Positions 38,301-45,741 are shown, numbered from the stretch's first letter. The stretch is 64,000 nucleotides of DNA from an uncultured Candidatus Entotheonella sp. (GCA_958295825.1 OY282375.1:4139489-4203488); one strand, 5' to 3'. Program-made: numbers and translations. Notes: generated by a model from the sequence alone, not told the origin.

Positions 38301-39526
38301 CGCGGCAATTCACCACCTTGACCAACCTGCGCGTGCTCGCGTTGGAAAACAACGTCCTGACGGGCAACGTCGATCCGCAGATCGGCAGCCTGCAGCGTCT
38401 GGAAGAGCTGCGGTTCGAGAACAATCGTCTGCACGGAAACATCCCGACGGAACTTGACTGGTTGGCTCGTCTTGTGGTCCTCCGTCTGGGCGGCAACGCA
38501 TTCTCCCACTGCATCCCGGCCGCGTCGCGTGCGGCGCGGACACGACACAACGATCTGGAGTCCGCCGATCTGCTCTGCGAGACATCGCCCTGGACCAAAC
38601 CGGGCCTATTCGAAGATGGCGTACGTCTGATGCAGATGCGCGACATCCTGGCCGGCGACGCGGTGCTGAACTGGAGCTATGATCGGCCCATCGCGTCCTG
38701 GCAGGGCGTCACCGTCGGGGCAGAGGGTCGCGTCATCACCCTGGACTTGCGGGACATGAACCTCACCGGACGGATTCCACCGCAACTGAGCGAACTGAAG
38801 CGTCTCTATGTCCTGCGGCTCGACCACAACCGACTCACCGGCGCCATTCCACCGCAACTGGGGAACCTGAACCGTCTGGTCATGCTGTCGCTCGACGGTA
38901 ATCGCCTGACCGGCCCCATCCCGCCCGCACTCGCCAATCTGTCGAATCTCAGCCAACTGTGGCTGGCCGACAACCGTCTCACCGGTTCCATCCCGCCCGA
39001 ATTGGCCGGGATCGAGCGTCTCTCCTCCCTGGCCGTCGCCGGTAACGACTTCAACGGCTACGTGCCGTGGGAACTGCACCGTCTGCGCAGCCACGATATC
39101 GACGACGGCCGCGCTGCCCTGGTGATGGACAGATTGCTGCTTTGGAGACTGGGTTTCGAGAAGGCCATGGAGGCGCCCATCTTCGGTCACGGCCTTGGGA
39201 CGTTGGTATACCTGGACGGCGCCCCCATCGGACATCAGGGCAGGCCGCTGGGCTCCCACAATCTGTACCTGACCTTGCTGGGCGAGGCGGGCATCGTCCC
39301 TCTGCTGCTGTTCGTGTCCGCCACTGTCCTGCTGCTGCGCGCGCAGTGGGCCGCGCCCAAGTCGCTTGCCCGGGACGCGACCGTAGCCTGGATCATCGTC
39401 ATCGCCTTGTATTGCATGAGCTTCGAGCATTTGCTCAGCACCGGCGTGTTCATGTTTCTCGCCGGGTTGAGCGTCGCGACAGGGGCGGCGCTCAACGACG
39501 GTGACCGACACGTCACGGAGGCATGA
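32360..39526 (+). CDS. O-antigen ligase/polymerase with a giant leucine-rich-repeat domain in its periplasmic loop (2388 aa)
   Basis: Residues about 35-325 form eight or nine membrane helices like the first part of O-antigen ligases/polymerases (including GFFLDPNDAS and ATASRTALVVLG, the Arg-bearing motif). Residues about 335-2247 are plant-type leucine-rich repeats of the LxGxIPPELGxLxxL kind. Residues 2250-2388 complete the ligase: FGHGLGTLVYLDG, then GSHNLYLTLLGEAG with the conserved His (about 2300), then two or three helices. The repeats form 11 cassettes, each starting with a cap like DDCTRLLAMKDTLAGEAELN, W.GV.V, resembling the LRRNT_2 cap of plant receptors, and most ending in a Cys. 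Cap Asp codons lie at 33374, 33902, 34373, 34844, 35234, 35693, 36329, 36965, 37361, 37901 and 38615. The start is GTG 32360 or ATG 32390. It overlaps no gene, and a GTG three bases after its stop begins the glycosyltransferase series. The frame is intact over 7.1 kb, implying selection. Confidence 0.88.
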   Translation: MNSEPISKRSMARSPASGSLFRHPAWLLRRTESLRTTLIAVAFWTLAVIALTNLRYVHLGGMPKVEGLTTRATMACCALLLSLVGARCVMAWRKSGSLAPIRRTLGGTPGMLLFAAVASYLAIGASVLGMEAIREPDTAGLLKYSVLHLGVLAAAAVGGRAVLERTGAERLLRGVLLVLIVNCAVILASPVLRDLGILPPYRIPFRLTGFFLDPNDASLAVCMTVALAAGLLTNGGGRALGWLGLAAGLAASLATASRTALVVLGALAVVFLLINVRSKPRTFILAWAATGLTTMAAFAAIVGFSGGFSQWWMLRSTADVVHEGSLFCDPSPTGDPGADCAVLLAMSDILAGDMALNWHRAVPVNRWQGVTVDGPEGRVTGLDLAGLGLNGRIPPDLGRLDRLVSLSLSWNRLTGPIPPELGNLSSLEHLNLSHNDLAGGIPPALAKLENLDGLWLKHSRLTGPVPAVLGELDLSVLRLVGNDFDAIPPELAAAGPGLVRSCQPLPPTTPALFDDCTVLLAVKNTLAGDVSLNWHPAIPVSLWQGVRVGSPQERVVKLLLSGKGLNGRIPPELGSLDGLVEVNLSHNRLTGPIPPELGRLVGLRNLSLDYNVLTGAIPAELGQLSQLESLWLRKNRLTGPVSPAVLATPEHDLDYLEFCTPPSPPSPTLFDDCTRLLAMKDTLAGEAELNWSAALPINEWEGASLSPSPKRVVKLLLSGKGLNGRIPPELGSLDGLVEVNLSHNRLTGPIPPELGRLVGLRKLSLDYNVLTGAIPAELGQLSQLESLWLRKNRLTGPVSPAVLAIPAHDLDYLEFCTPPSPPSPTLFDDCTRLLAMKDTLAGEAELNWSIALPISEWEGVFVGPSPKRVVKLLLSGKGLNGRIPPELGSLDGLVEVNLSHNRLTGPIPPELGRLVGLRNLRLDYDVLTSPVPPKLFEIPENTLAVCQPPPRSSPELFDDCVRLLTMKDTLAGRAELNWSVALPINEWQGVTVGGPEGRVIALELPRMRLNGRIPSVLGHLAGLRRLVLDGNLLTGTIPPELGKLTDLEILGLADNVLTGPIPPELAELPSLKELWLSGNHLSDSLPPELRSVAGGEAPCPAVPADNLGLRADCALLLATRDILSGDAPLNWSENLPIEFWQGVTVGGSLARVTKLELSGLGLNGRIPPELGRLSQLVSLDLKRNRLTGPVPPELGELTNLEYLVLSFNALSGPIPPELGKLPHLRELRLKNNRLSGSVPAELEGLEKLTLLRLSNNDLDRPYSRHLFGSANNDVVLDDLRRRRPLGDAETAEAADRRTNRDRPDVVRRLFCRPSSDIASDLQADCALLLASRDILSGDAPLNWSENLPIEFWQGVTVGGSLARVTKLELSGLGLNGRIPPELGRLSQLVSLDLKRNRLTGPVPPELGELTNLEYLVLSFNALSGPIPPELGKLPHLRELRLKNNRLSGSVPAELEGLEKLTLLRLSNNDLDRPYSRRLFGSANNDIVLDDLRRRRPLGDAETAEAADRRTNRDRPDVVRRLFCRPSSDIASDLQADCALLLASRDILSGDAPLNWSEDIPIEFWQGVTVGGSPKRVTALELPRAGLNGRLSAELGELGGLVALNLSHNRLTGPVPPELEGLDNLFFLRLAGNDLNRPFPPALHKIVDHDLDTPVFCRPRKIDPGLLADCTLLLRVRDALAGDAPLNWREEVPVDDWLGVAADRSRGRVTALDLTQMGLNGRIPAELGQLAGLVSLRLGRNRLAGGIPPELGNLVDLRMLALNGNLLAGSVPPELGKLSRLTDLWLHGNRLIGPAPPSVAALPKLVVLRLDGDDAVGELPAQDRGRGGFSDRNLLCQPSFAITSRLHGDCATLLDARDVLAGDVELNWSDAVPIGHWRGVTVGPASDVGAVEGPRVVALDLSHMGLNGRIPAQLSALDGLAVLRLGDNRLAGSIPPELGALSGLRTLVLENNALAGAIPEELGALQGLVSLRLGNNELSGLTRQFTTLTNLRVLALENNVLTGNVDPQIGSLQRLEELRFENNRLHGNIPTELDWLARLVVLRLGGNAFSHCIPAASRAARTRHNDLESADLLCETSPWTKPGLFEDGVRLMQMRDILAGDAVLNWSYDRPIASWQGVTVGAEGRVITLDLRDMNLTGRIPPQLSELKRLYVLRLDHNRLTGAIPPQLGNLNRLVMLSLDGNRLTGPIPPALANLSNLSQLWLADNRLTGSIPPELAGIERLSSLAVAGNDFNGYVPWELHRLRSHDIDDGRAALVMDRLLLWRLGFEKAMEAPIFGHGLGTLVYLDGAPIGHQGRPLGSHNLYLTLLGEAGIVPLLLFVSATVLLLRAQWAAPKSLARDATVAWIIVIALYCMSFEHLLSTGVFMFLAGLSVATGAALNDGDRHVTEA
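33902..35233 (+). repeat. 471-bp tandem repeat inside the LRR gene (three units)
   Basis: Three LRR cassettes starting at 33902, 34373 and 34844 repeat with an exact 471-bp (157-codon) period. They are near-identical from GTGTGGTCAAGCTCCTCCTG (34020, 34491, 34962) onward for hundreds of bases; the third unit diverges at its 3' end after about 35120. The period keeps the reading frame, so unequal exchange would change LRR number without breaking the gene. Confidence 0.92.
35693..37075 (+). repeat. 636-bp tandem repeat inside the LRR gene (two full units plus a start)
   Basis: Cassettes at 35693 and 36329 are almost identical over 636 bp (212 codons), differing at only a handful of positions. 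The cassette at 36965 repeats the first 110 bp or so. CATCGAGTTCTGGCAGGGCG recurs at 35767, 36403 and 37039. Each unit ends in an Arg-rich spacer (DDLRRRRPLGDAETAEAADR) not seen elsewhere in the protein. Confidence 0.92.
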
Positions 39527-39529
39527 CCG

Positions 39530-40780
39530 GTGGCCGACGGCAGGCTCCACATCGGGTTCGTGCTGCCTAGCCTGAGCGGGGGCGGGGCAGAGCGTCACAC
39601 TTTGCACCTGGCGCAGTGGCTCATCGAGCGCGGCCACCGGGCGGACTTGGTGATCCCCTGCTTCGCGGGAGACTACCGTGCCGCAATTCCCCGTGGAGTG
39701 CGATTGTATCGGGGGCGGCTTCCGCACACGGACAGGACGTTCCTGCGGGAAGTCCAACGGTCGGGCGCAGCAGTGACGGCGCTGGGCGTGAACCCGTTCA
39801 CGGTCGCATGGATCGGGCTGGTTCTTGGCCGCAAGCACCCTGGCGTACGGGTCCGGCGCAAGCGCTCGCTTTATGCTTCCGTCCACATTCTAAACCGTTA
39901 CCTCCGCAATGCGCGTCCTCAGGTGCTGGTCTCGGCGCTGCCGAGCGCCGACGCTGCCGCGGTCTGCGCCGCGGAGTTGACGGACCGGGCCGTTCCGGTG
40001 GTGGTCACGGTGCACGTCAACGTCGCCGCGCACTATGAGCGGGAATGGCTGGCCGCGTCCCGGACGCTCTATCCGCTGGCCGACGCGGTGGTGGCGGTGT
40101 CCAAGGGCGTAGGCGAGTCCGTGCGGCGCTCGTTGGGGATGGATGCCGAGCGCATTCGCACCATCTACATCCCCATTCCCGCCGACAGCGTACGAAGACT
40201 GGCGCAGGCGGAAGTCACGCACCCCTGGTTCGCGGACGGCGAGCCGCCGGTAGTCCTGAGCGTCGGGCGCGAGGCGGCGCAGAAGGACCATCCCACCCTG
40301 GTGGAGGCGTTCGGGCTGGCGCGCCGCGATGTGGACTCACGGCTGGTCATCCTCGGCAAGCTCTCGGCGCCCTACCGGGCAAGGCTGCGGTCTCTGGCGC
40401 GGGGCCATGGCGTGGAAGGAGACATCGGCTTCGTGGACTTCGACGAGAACCCGTACCGCTACATGAGACGCGCGGGGCTGCTCGCGCTCTCCTCGCGCTG
40501 GGAGGGTCTGCCGGCGGTGATCATCGAGGCGCTGGCGTGCGGCACGCCGGTGGTCAGCACCGACGCGCCCTACGGTCCGCGCGAGATCCTCGGGGGCTGG
40601 GGCGACCTGCCGCCAGTGGGCGACGCGCCGGCGCTGGCGCGGGCGCTGGTCGCGACGCTGCGGGGCGAGAGGCCAACGGAGGAGGCACTACGGGCACGCG
40701 CCGCCGACTTTTCGCCCAAGAAGGCCGCCGACGCCTACCTCGCGCTGTTCGAGAAGCTACTGAAGGCGCACGCGCCGTGA
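39530..40780 (+). CDS. glycosyltransferase family 4, copy 1
   Basis: This 416-aa GT-B enzyme has the N-terminal motif GFVLPSLSGGGAERHTLHLA, and the donor-binding C-terminal domain VLSVGREAAQKDHPTLVEAF with the EX7E-type motif EGLPAVIIEALACGTPVVST (about residues 325-345). Such enzymes add a sugar from a nucleotide-sugar donor to a lipid-linked or polysaccharide acceptor on the cytoplasmic face. The GTG at 39530 is three bases after the stop of the LRR ligase. The stop overlaps the start of copy 2 (GTGA). The region after about position 40030 is nearly identical to the same part of copy 2. Confidence 0.9.
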   Translation: MADGRLHIGFVLPSLSGGGAERHTLHLAQWLIERGHRADLVIPCFAGDYRAAIPRGVRLYRGRLPHTDRTFLREVQRSGAAVTALGVNPFTVAWIGLVLGRKHPGVRVRRKRSLYASVHILNRYLRNARPQVLVSALPSADAAAVCAAELTDRAVPVVVTVHVNVAAHYEREWLAASRTLYPLADAVVAVSKGVGESVRRSLGMDAERIRTIYIPIPADSVRRLAQAEVTHPWFADGEPPVVLSVGREAAQKDHPTLVEAFGLARRDVDSRLVILGKLSAPYRARLRSLARGHGVEGDIGFVDFDENPYRYMRRAGLLALSSRWEGLPAVIIEALACGTPVVSTDAPYGPREILGGWGDLPPVGDAPALARALVATLRGERPTEEALRARAADFSPKKAADAYLALFEKLLKAHAP

Positions 40781-42036
40781 GTTCGGACAAGCTCCATGTC
40801 GGCTTCCTGCTGACCGGACTGGACGGCGGCGGGGCGGAGCGCGTCGTGCTCAACCTGGCGGCGGCGCTCGTCGCGCGCGGGCACCGGGCGGACCTGGTGA
40901 TTCCCCGGTTGGCGGGAGACTACCGGACCGCGATCCCTCTCGGGACGCGCGTCTATCGAGCGCGGCTTCCCGGCACCGACAGGAAGTTCCTGCGGGCGGT
41001 GCAGCGAAGGGGAGTCCAGATGGAAGCGATGACCATCGACCTCGTCGGGGCCGCGTGGACTTGGCTGGTTCTCGCGCGCAGGTATCCCGGGATACCGGTG
41101 CTGCGCGGCAGCGGCATGCGCTCCATCTATCCCTACGCCCATTTTCTGGCGCGGTACGCTCGCGAAGTACGCCCCCATGTGCTGGTATCGGCGCTGCCGG
41201 GCCCAAACGCCATCGCGGTCTGCGCCGCGGAGTTGACGGACCGGGCCGTTCCGGTGGTGGTCACGGTGTGGAACAACGTCGCCGCCGACTATACACCGGA
41301 ATGGCTGGCCGCGTCCCGGACGCTCTATCCGCTGGCCGACGCGGTGGTGGCGGTGTCCAGGGGCGTAGGCGAGTCCGTGCGGCGCTCGTTGGGGGTGGAT
41401 GCCGAGCGCATTCGCACCATCTACATCCCCATTCCCGCCGACAGCATACGAAGACTGGCGCAGGCGGAAGTCACGCACCCCTGGTTCGCGGACGGCGAGC
41501 CGCCGGTAGTCCTGAGCGTCGGGCGCGAGGCGGCGCAGAAGGACCATCCCACCCTGGTGGAGGCGTTCGGGCTGGCGCGCCGCGATGTGGACTCACGGCT
41601 GGTCATCCTCGGCAAGCTCTCGGCGCCCTACCGGGCAAGGCTGCGGTCTCTGGCGCGGGGCCATGGCGTGGAAGGAGACATCGGCTTCGTGGACTTCGAC
41701 GAGAACCCGTACCGCTACATGAGACGCGCGGGGCTGCTCGCGCTCTCCTCGCGCTGGGAGGGTCTGCCGGCGGTGATCATCGAGGCGCTGGCGTGCGGCA
41801 CGCCGGTGGTCAGCACCGACGCGCCCTACGGTCCGCGCGAGATCCTCGGGGGCTGGGGCGACCTGCCGCCAGTGGGCGACGCGCCGGCGCTGGCGCGGGC
41901 GCTGGTCGCGACGCTGCGGGGCGAGAGGCCAACGGAGGAGGCACTACGGGCACGCGCCGCCGACTTTTCGCCCAAGAAGGCCGCCGACGCCTACCTCGCG
42001 CTGTTCGAGAAGCTACTGAAGGCGCACGCGCCGTGA
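40777..42036 (+). CDS. glycosyltransferase family 4, copy 2
   Basis: This 419-aa paralogue starts at the GTG in GTGAGTTCGGAC, overlapping the previous stop by 4 bp. Its first 200 bp match copy 3, the middle (acceptor side, about residues 75-165) is variant, and the last 730 bp match copy 1 almost exactly. It carries GLDGGGAERVVLNLAAALVA and the same EGLPAVIIEALACGTPVVST donor motif. The mosaic pattern indicates gene conversion between adjacent copies. The product is a cytoplasmic, membrane-peripheral sugar transferase in surface glycan assembly. Confidence 0.9.
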   Translation: MSSDKLHVGFLLTGLDGGGAERVVLNLAAALVARGHRADLVIPRLAGDYRTAIPLGTRVYRARLPGTDRKFLRAVQRRGVQMEAMTIDLVGAAWTWLVLARRYPGIPVLRGSGMRSIYPYAHFLARYAREVRPHVLVSALPGPNAIAVCAAELTDRAVPVVVTVWNNVAADYTPEWLAASRTLYPLADAVVAVSRGVGESVRRSLGVDAERIRTIYIPIPADSIRRLAQAEVTHPWFADGEPPVVLSVGREAAQKDHPTLVEAFGLARRDVDSRLVILGKLSAPYRARLRSLARGHGVEGDIGFVDFDENPYRYMRRAGLLALSSRWEGLPAVIIEALACGTPVVSTDAPYGPREILGGWGDLPPVGDAPALARALVATLRGERPTEEALRARAADFSPKKAADAYLALFEKLLKAHAP

Positions 42037-43292
42037 GTTCGGACAAGCTCCATGTCGGCTTCCTGCTGACCGGACTGGACGGCGGCGGGGCGGAGCGCGT
42101 CGTGCTCAACCTGGCGGCGGCGCTCGTCGCGCGCGGGCACCGGGCGGACCTGGTGATTCCCCGGTTGGCGGGAGACTACCGGACCGCGATCCCTCTCGGG
42201 ACGCGCGTCTATCGAGCGCGGCTTCCCGGCACCGACAGGAAGTTCCTGCGGGCGGTGCAGCGGGCGGGAGTCGACGTGGAGGCGATGACAGTCAACCCTG
42301 TCTGGGCCGCGCGGACCTGGCTGGTTCTCGCGCGCAGGTATCCCGGGATACCGGTGCTGCGCGGCAGCGGCATGCGCTCCATCTATCCCTACGCCCATTT
42401 TCTGGCGCGGTACGCTCGCGAAGTACGCCCCCATGTGCTGGTGTCGGCGCTGCCGGGCCCAAACGCCATCGCGGTCTGCGCCGCGGAGTTGACGGACCGG
42501 GCCGTTCCGGTAGTGGTCACAGTGCACACCAACGTCGCCGCCGGCTATACGCCGGAATGGCTGGCCGCGTCCCGGACGCTCTACCCGCTGGCCGACGCGG
42601 TGGTGGCGGTGTCCAGAGGCGTGGCCGAGTCCGTGCGGCGCTCGTTGGGGCTGGACGCCGATCGCGTGCGCACCATCTACATCCCCATTCCCGCCGGCAG
42701 CATACGAAGACTGGCGCAGGCGGAAGTCACGCACCCCTGGTTCACGGACGGCGAGCCGCCGGTGATCCTGAGCGTCGGGCGCGAGGCACCAATGAAGGAC
42801 TACCCCACCCTGGTGGAGGCGTTCGGGCTGGCGCGCCGCGAGGTGGACTCACGGCTGGTCATCCTCGGCAAGCTCTCAGCGCCCTATCGGGCAAGGCTGC
42901 GGTCTCTGGCGCGGGGCCACGGCGTGGAAGGAGACCTCGGCTTCGTGGACTTCGACGAGAATCCGTACCGCTACATGCAACGGGCGGGGCTGCTCGCGCT
43001 CTCCTCGCGCTGGGAGGGTCTGCCGACGGTGATTCTCGAGGCGCTGGCGTGCGGCACGCCGGTGGTCAGCACCGACGCGCCCTACGGTCCGCGCGAAATC
43101 CTCGGGGAGTGGGGCGACCTGCCGCCAGTGGGCGACGCGCCGGCGCTGGCGCGGGCGCTGGTCGCGACGCTGCGGGGCGAGAGGCCAACGGAGGAGGCAC
43201 TACGGGCACGCGCCGCCGACTTCTCCGAGGAGAAGGCCACCGACGCCTATCTCGAACTGTTCGAGAAGCTACTGAAGGCGCACGCGCCGTGA
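42033..43292 (+). CDS. glycosyltransferase family 4, copy 3
   Basis: This 419-aa paralogue has the same 4-bp GTGA overlap and a unit length of exactly 1256 bp from the previous start. The 5' end is identical to copy 2 for about 210 bp, then differs (RAGVDVEAMTVNPVWAARTW), then shares RYPGIPVLRGSGMRSIYPYA with copy 2. The donor domain has drifted slightly (EGLPTVILEALACGTPVVST). Presumably it transfers a sugar onto the product of a neighbouring paralogue. Confidence 0.9.
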   Translation: MSSDKLHVGFLLTGLDGGGAERVVLNLAAALVARGHRADLVIPRLAGDYRTAIPLGTRVYRARLPGTDRKFLRAVQRAGVDVEAMTVNPVWAARTWLVLARRYPGIPVLRGSGMRSIYPYAHFLARYAREVRPHVLVSALPGPNAIAVCAAELTDRAVPVVVTVHTNVAAGYTPEWLAASRTLYPLADAVVAVSRGVAESVRRSLGLDADRVRTIYIPIPAGSIRRLAQAEVTHPWFTDGEPPVILSVGREAPMKDYPTLVEAFGLARREVDSRLVILGKLSAPYRARLRSLARGHGVEGDLGFVDFDENPYRYMQRAGLLALSSRWEGLPTVILEALACGTPVVSTDAPYGPREILGEWGDLPPVGDAPALARALVATLRGERPTEEALRARAADFSEEKATDAYLELFEKLLKAHAP

Positions 43293-44527
43293 GTTCGGAC
43301 AAGCTCCATGTCGGCTTCCTGCTGACCGGACTGGACGGCGGCGGGGCGGAGCGCGTCATGCTCGACCTGGCGGCAGCGCTCATCGCGCGCGGGCACCGGG
43401 CGGACTTGGTGATTCCCCGGTTGGCGGGAGACTACCGGGCCGCAGTCCCTAGCGGGATGCATGTCCGTCGGGCGCGGATTCCCGGCACCGACGGGAAGCT
43501 CCTACAGGCGCTGCGGCGATCGGGAGTCCACGTGGAAGCGACGACCGTCAATCCCTTCGGGGTCGCACGGAGTTGGCTGGCGCTTGGCCGGAAGGGTCTC
43601 GACCTGCCGGTTCGAAGGCGTCTCCGTGTCTATGCGTATGCCACCATGATTGCGACGTACGTGCGTGAGGCGCGTCCTCATGTGTTGGTGTCGGCGCTGC
43701 CGGGCGTCGACGCCGCCGCGGTCTGCGCCGCGCAGTTGACGGACCGGGCCGTTCCGGTGGTGGTCACGGTGCACAACGTCCCCGCGGACTACTATGCGCC
43801 GGAATGGCTGGCCGCTTCCCGGACGCTCTATCCGCTGGCCGACACGGTGGTGGCGGTGTCCAGGGGCGTGGGTGAGGCCGTGCGATCGTTGGGGGTGGAC
43901 GCCGAGCGTGTGCGCACCATCTACAATGGCGTGCCCGCCGGCAGGATACGAAGGCTGGCGCAGGAGGAAGTCACGCACCCCTGGTTCGCGGACGGCGCAC
44001 CGCCGGTGGTCCTGAGCGTCGGGCGCGAAGCGCCCTCGAAGGACTACCCCACCCTGGTGGAGGCGTTCGGGCTGGCGAGGCGCGAGGCGGACTCACGGCT
44101 GGTCATCCTCGGCAAGCTCTCGGCACCCTACCGGGCAAGACTCAAGTCCCTGGCTCGGGGCCTTGGCGTGGCGGGCGACCTCGGCTTCGTGGACTTCGAC
44201 GAGAACCCGTACCGCTACATGAGACGCGCGGGGCTGCTCGCGCTCTCCTCGCGCTCGGAGGGTCTGCCGACGGTGATTCTCGAGGCGCTAGCCTGCGGCA
44301 CGCCGGTAGTCAGCACCGACACGCCTTGCGGTCCGCGCGAGATCCTCGGGGAATGGGGCGACCTGCCGCCGGTGGGTGACGCGCCGGCGCTGGCGCTGGC
44401 GCTGGTCGCGACGCTGCGCGGCGAGAGGCCGACGGAAGAAGCACTTCGGGCACGCGCCGCCGACTTTTCAGTCGAGAAGGCCGCCGACGCCTATGTCGCG
44501 CTGTTCGAAGAGCTGGCGCGCCGCTAG
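43289..44527 (+). CDS. glycosyltransferase family 4, copy 4
   Basis: This 412-aa paralogue, the most diverged of the four, has GLDGGGAERVMLDLAAALIA and a distinct acceptor region (SGMHVRRARIPGTDGKLLQA, LPVRRRLRVYAYATMIATYV). It has HNVPADYYAPEWL in place of the HVNVAA-type segment, and YNGVPAGRI where the others have YIPIPA. YNGV is the more usual family sequence, so this copy may be closest to the ancestral enzyme. It overlaps copy 3 by GTGA. Its 3' end is duplicated, with a frameshift, at about 45694, beyond the methyltransferase gene. Confidence 0.9.
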   Translation: MSSDKLHVGFLLTGLDGGGAERVMLDLAAALIARGHRADLVIPRLAGDYRAAVPSGMHVRRARIPGTDGKLLQALRRSGVHVEATTVNPFGVARSWLALGRKGLDLPVRRRLRVYAYATMIATYVREARPHVLVSALPGVDAAAVCAAQLTDRAVPVVVTVHNVPADYYAPEWLAASRTLYPLADTVVAVSRGVGEAVRSLGVDAERVRTIYNGVPAGRIRRLAQEEVTHPWFADGAPPVVLSVGREAPSKDYPTLVEAFGLARREADSRLVILGKLSAPYRARLKSLARGLGVAGDLGFVDFDENPYRYMRRAGLLALSSRSEGLPTVILEALACGTPVVSTDTPCGPREILGEWGDLPPVGDAPALALALVATLRGERPTEEALRARAADFSVEKAADAYVALFEELARR

Positions 44528-44646
44528 ATCTGCCGCAGCCATGTCACCGGGCCGGGCAGGCCAGGCGGTCCGCCCGCGACCGGCGGACAGGATGCAGCCA
44601 TCGTGTTCGCAACCCGAGTTGGCACGGTCATCTTCGGACTCGCGAT
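44499..44646 (+). repeat. direct repeat flanking the methyltransferase cassette (left copy; right copy 45694-45849)
   Basis: Both copies contain the end of a glycosyltransferase gene (CTGTTCGAAGAGCTGGC and CTGTTTCGAAGAGCTGGC), a short spacer, and the first 100 bp of the flippase gene, including GGACAGGATGCAGCCATCGT. In the left copy the flippase start is dead and runs into the methyltransferase. In the right copy the glycosyltransferase end is dead and the flippase is intact. Confidence 0.88.
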
Positions 44647-44664
44647 CAGGAGGAATCTGAAAAA

Positions 44665-45618
44665 GTGCAAGCCAATTTCAAAATGTTGATCAAAGGAATC
44701 TTGACATTTATCCCAGGACTCTATGCGGTGTTTGCAAAACCAATGTCTGAAACGGGCACGCATTCGGCCAGGTACTGCTATTCAGTTTGGCTGCGCCATT
44801 TGGTCACGGCACATGAGAACGGCCTGCAAACCGACCCGCGGGTGGTTGCAGAGCTAGGCCCGGGTAGTTCGATAGGCACCGGCCTTGCGGCGCTCATTTC
44901 AGGGGCAGAAAGCTATTGCGCCTTAGATGTTGTCGAGTACGGAGGCACCGAGAGAAACTTGGCGATATTTGACCAGTTAGTCGATCTGTTCCGCAGCCGA
45001 GAGCCAATCCCCGGCGAAGACGAGTTTCCTGAGGTCAAGCCGAATCTCGCCTCTTACCAGTTTCCCGACCAAGTGCTGACAGCCGAGCGGCTCAACCGTG
45101 CGCTCGAAATAAATAGGATCGCCCGCCTACGGAAGTCAGTCGTCTCGGCTGGCGCGGACGATTCGTGCGCCCATTACAAGGTGCCGTGGCATGACGTTGA
45201 GGTGATCGAATCCAGCTCGATAGATATGATCTTTTCCCAGGCGGTGCTCGAACACGTCGATGATTTGGGCCATTGCTACGACGGGATGTATCAATGGCTC
45301 AAGCCAGGCGGTCTCATGTCGCACACAGTCGATTTTCGCTGCCACAACACCGCCCAGGCCCAGGACTGGAATGGGCATTGGACTTATTCTGCTCTCACTT
45401 GGCGGCTGATCCGCGGCAGGCGATCGCATCCATCAATCAACCGCCTCCCTGTGTCGCAACACCTGCGGTTCATGCAGTTGGCCGGTTTTAACGTCGTCGT
45501 TGAGCAACGGTTTCCACTGCCGACGAAGATCGACGAGAAGCAGGTCGCACCGCGATTCCGGCCTATTTCCCAAACTGATCTGACCACCAGCGGTGTCCTT
45601 ATCCAGGCATTGAAGTGA
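44665..45618 (+). CDS. SAM-dependent methyltransferase (class I)
   Basis: The 317-aa methyltransferase has the SAM loop VVAELGPGSSIGTGLAAL (about residues 60-77), ALDVVEYGG (acidic end of strand 2) and the motif SIDMIFSQAVLEHVDDLGHC (about 183-202), then WLKPGGLMSHTVDF. The MSHTVDF...HWTYSALTWRL pattern is common in methyltransferases of polysaccharide loci, so it may methylate a sugar. CAGGAGG lies 11 bp before the GTG start. Base composition is lower in GC than in the flanking genes, and a 150-bp direct repeat brackets it, so it looks imported. Confidence 0.88.
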   Translation: MQANFKMLIKGILTFIPGLYAVFAKPMSETGTHSARYCYSVWLRHLVTAHENGLQTDPRVVAELGPGSSIGTGLAALISGAESYCALDVVEYGGTERNLAIFDQLVDLFRSREPIPGEDEFPEVKPNLASYQFPDQVLTAERLNRALEINRIARLRKSVVSAGADDSCAHYKVPWHDVEVIESSSIDMIFSQAVLEHVDDLGHCYDGMYQWLKPGGLMSHTVDFRCHNTAQAQDWNGHWTYSALTWRLIRGRRSHPSINRLPVSQHLRFMQLAGFNVVVEQRFPLPTKIDEKQVAPRFRPISQTDLTTSGVLIQALK

Positions 45619-45741
45619 CATTGGCTGTCCTGATAACAGCCGTGGTTGAGCTGGGCCGCCTGGAGGAGCACACGCTTGCGGACGTTCTCCTATGTTGCGC
45701 TGTTTCGAAGAGCTGGCACGACGTTAGAGCTGTCGAAAGCC

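Noticed and set aside
32648-38646. Long open frames (up to 803 codons) on the minus strand and in another plus frame across the LRR gene
   Set aside because: They mirror the repeat structure of the LRR frame and have low-complexity composition; they exist because the repeats and high GC suppress stop codons. Only the 2388-codon frame shows protein-family motifs.
32360-44527. Diversity-generating retroelement as the source of LRR and glycosyltransferase variation
   Set aside because: No reverse transcriptase, template repeat or adenine-biased variable region is visible; the pattern fits recombination between tandem copies.
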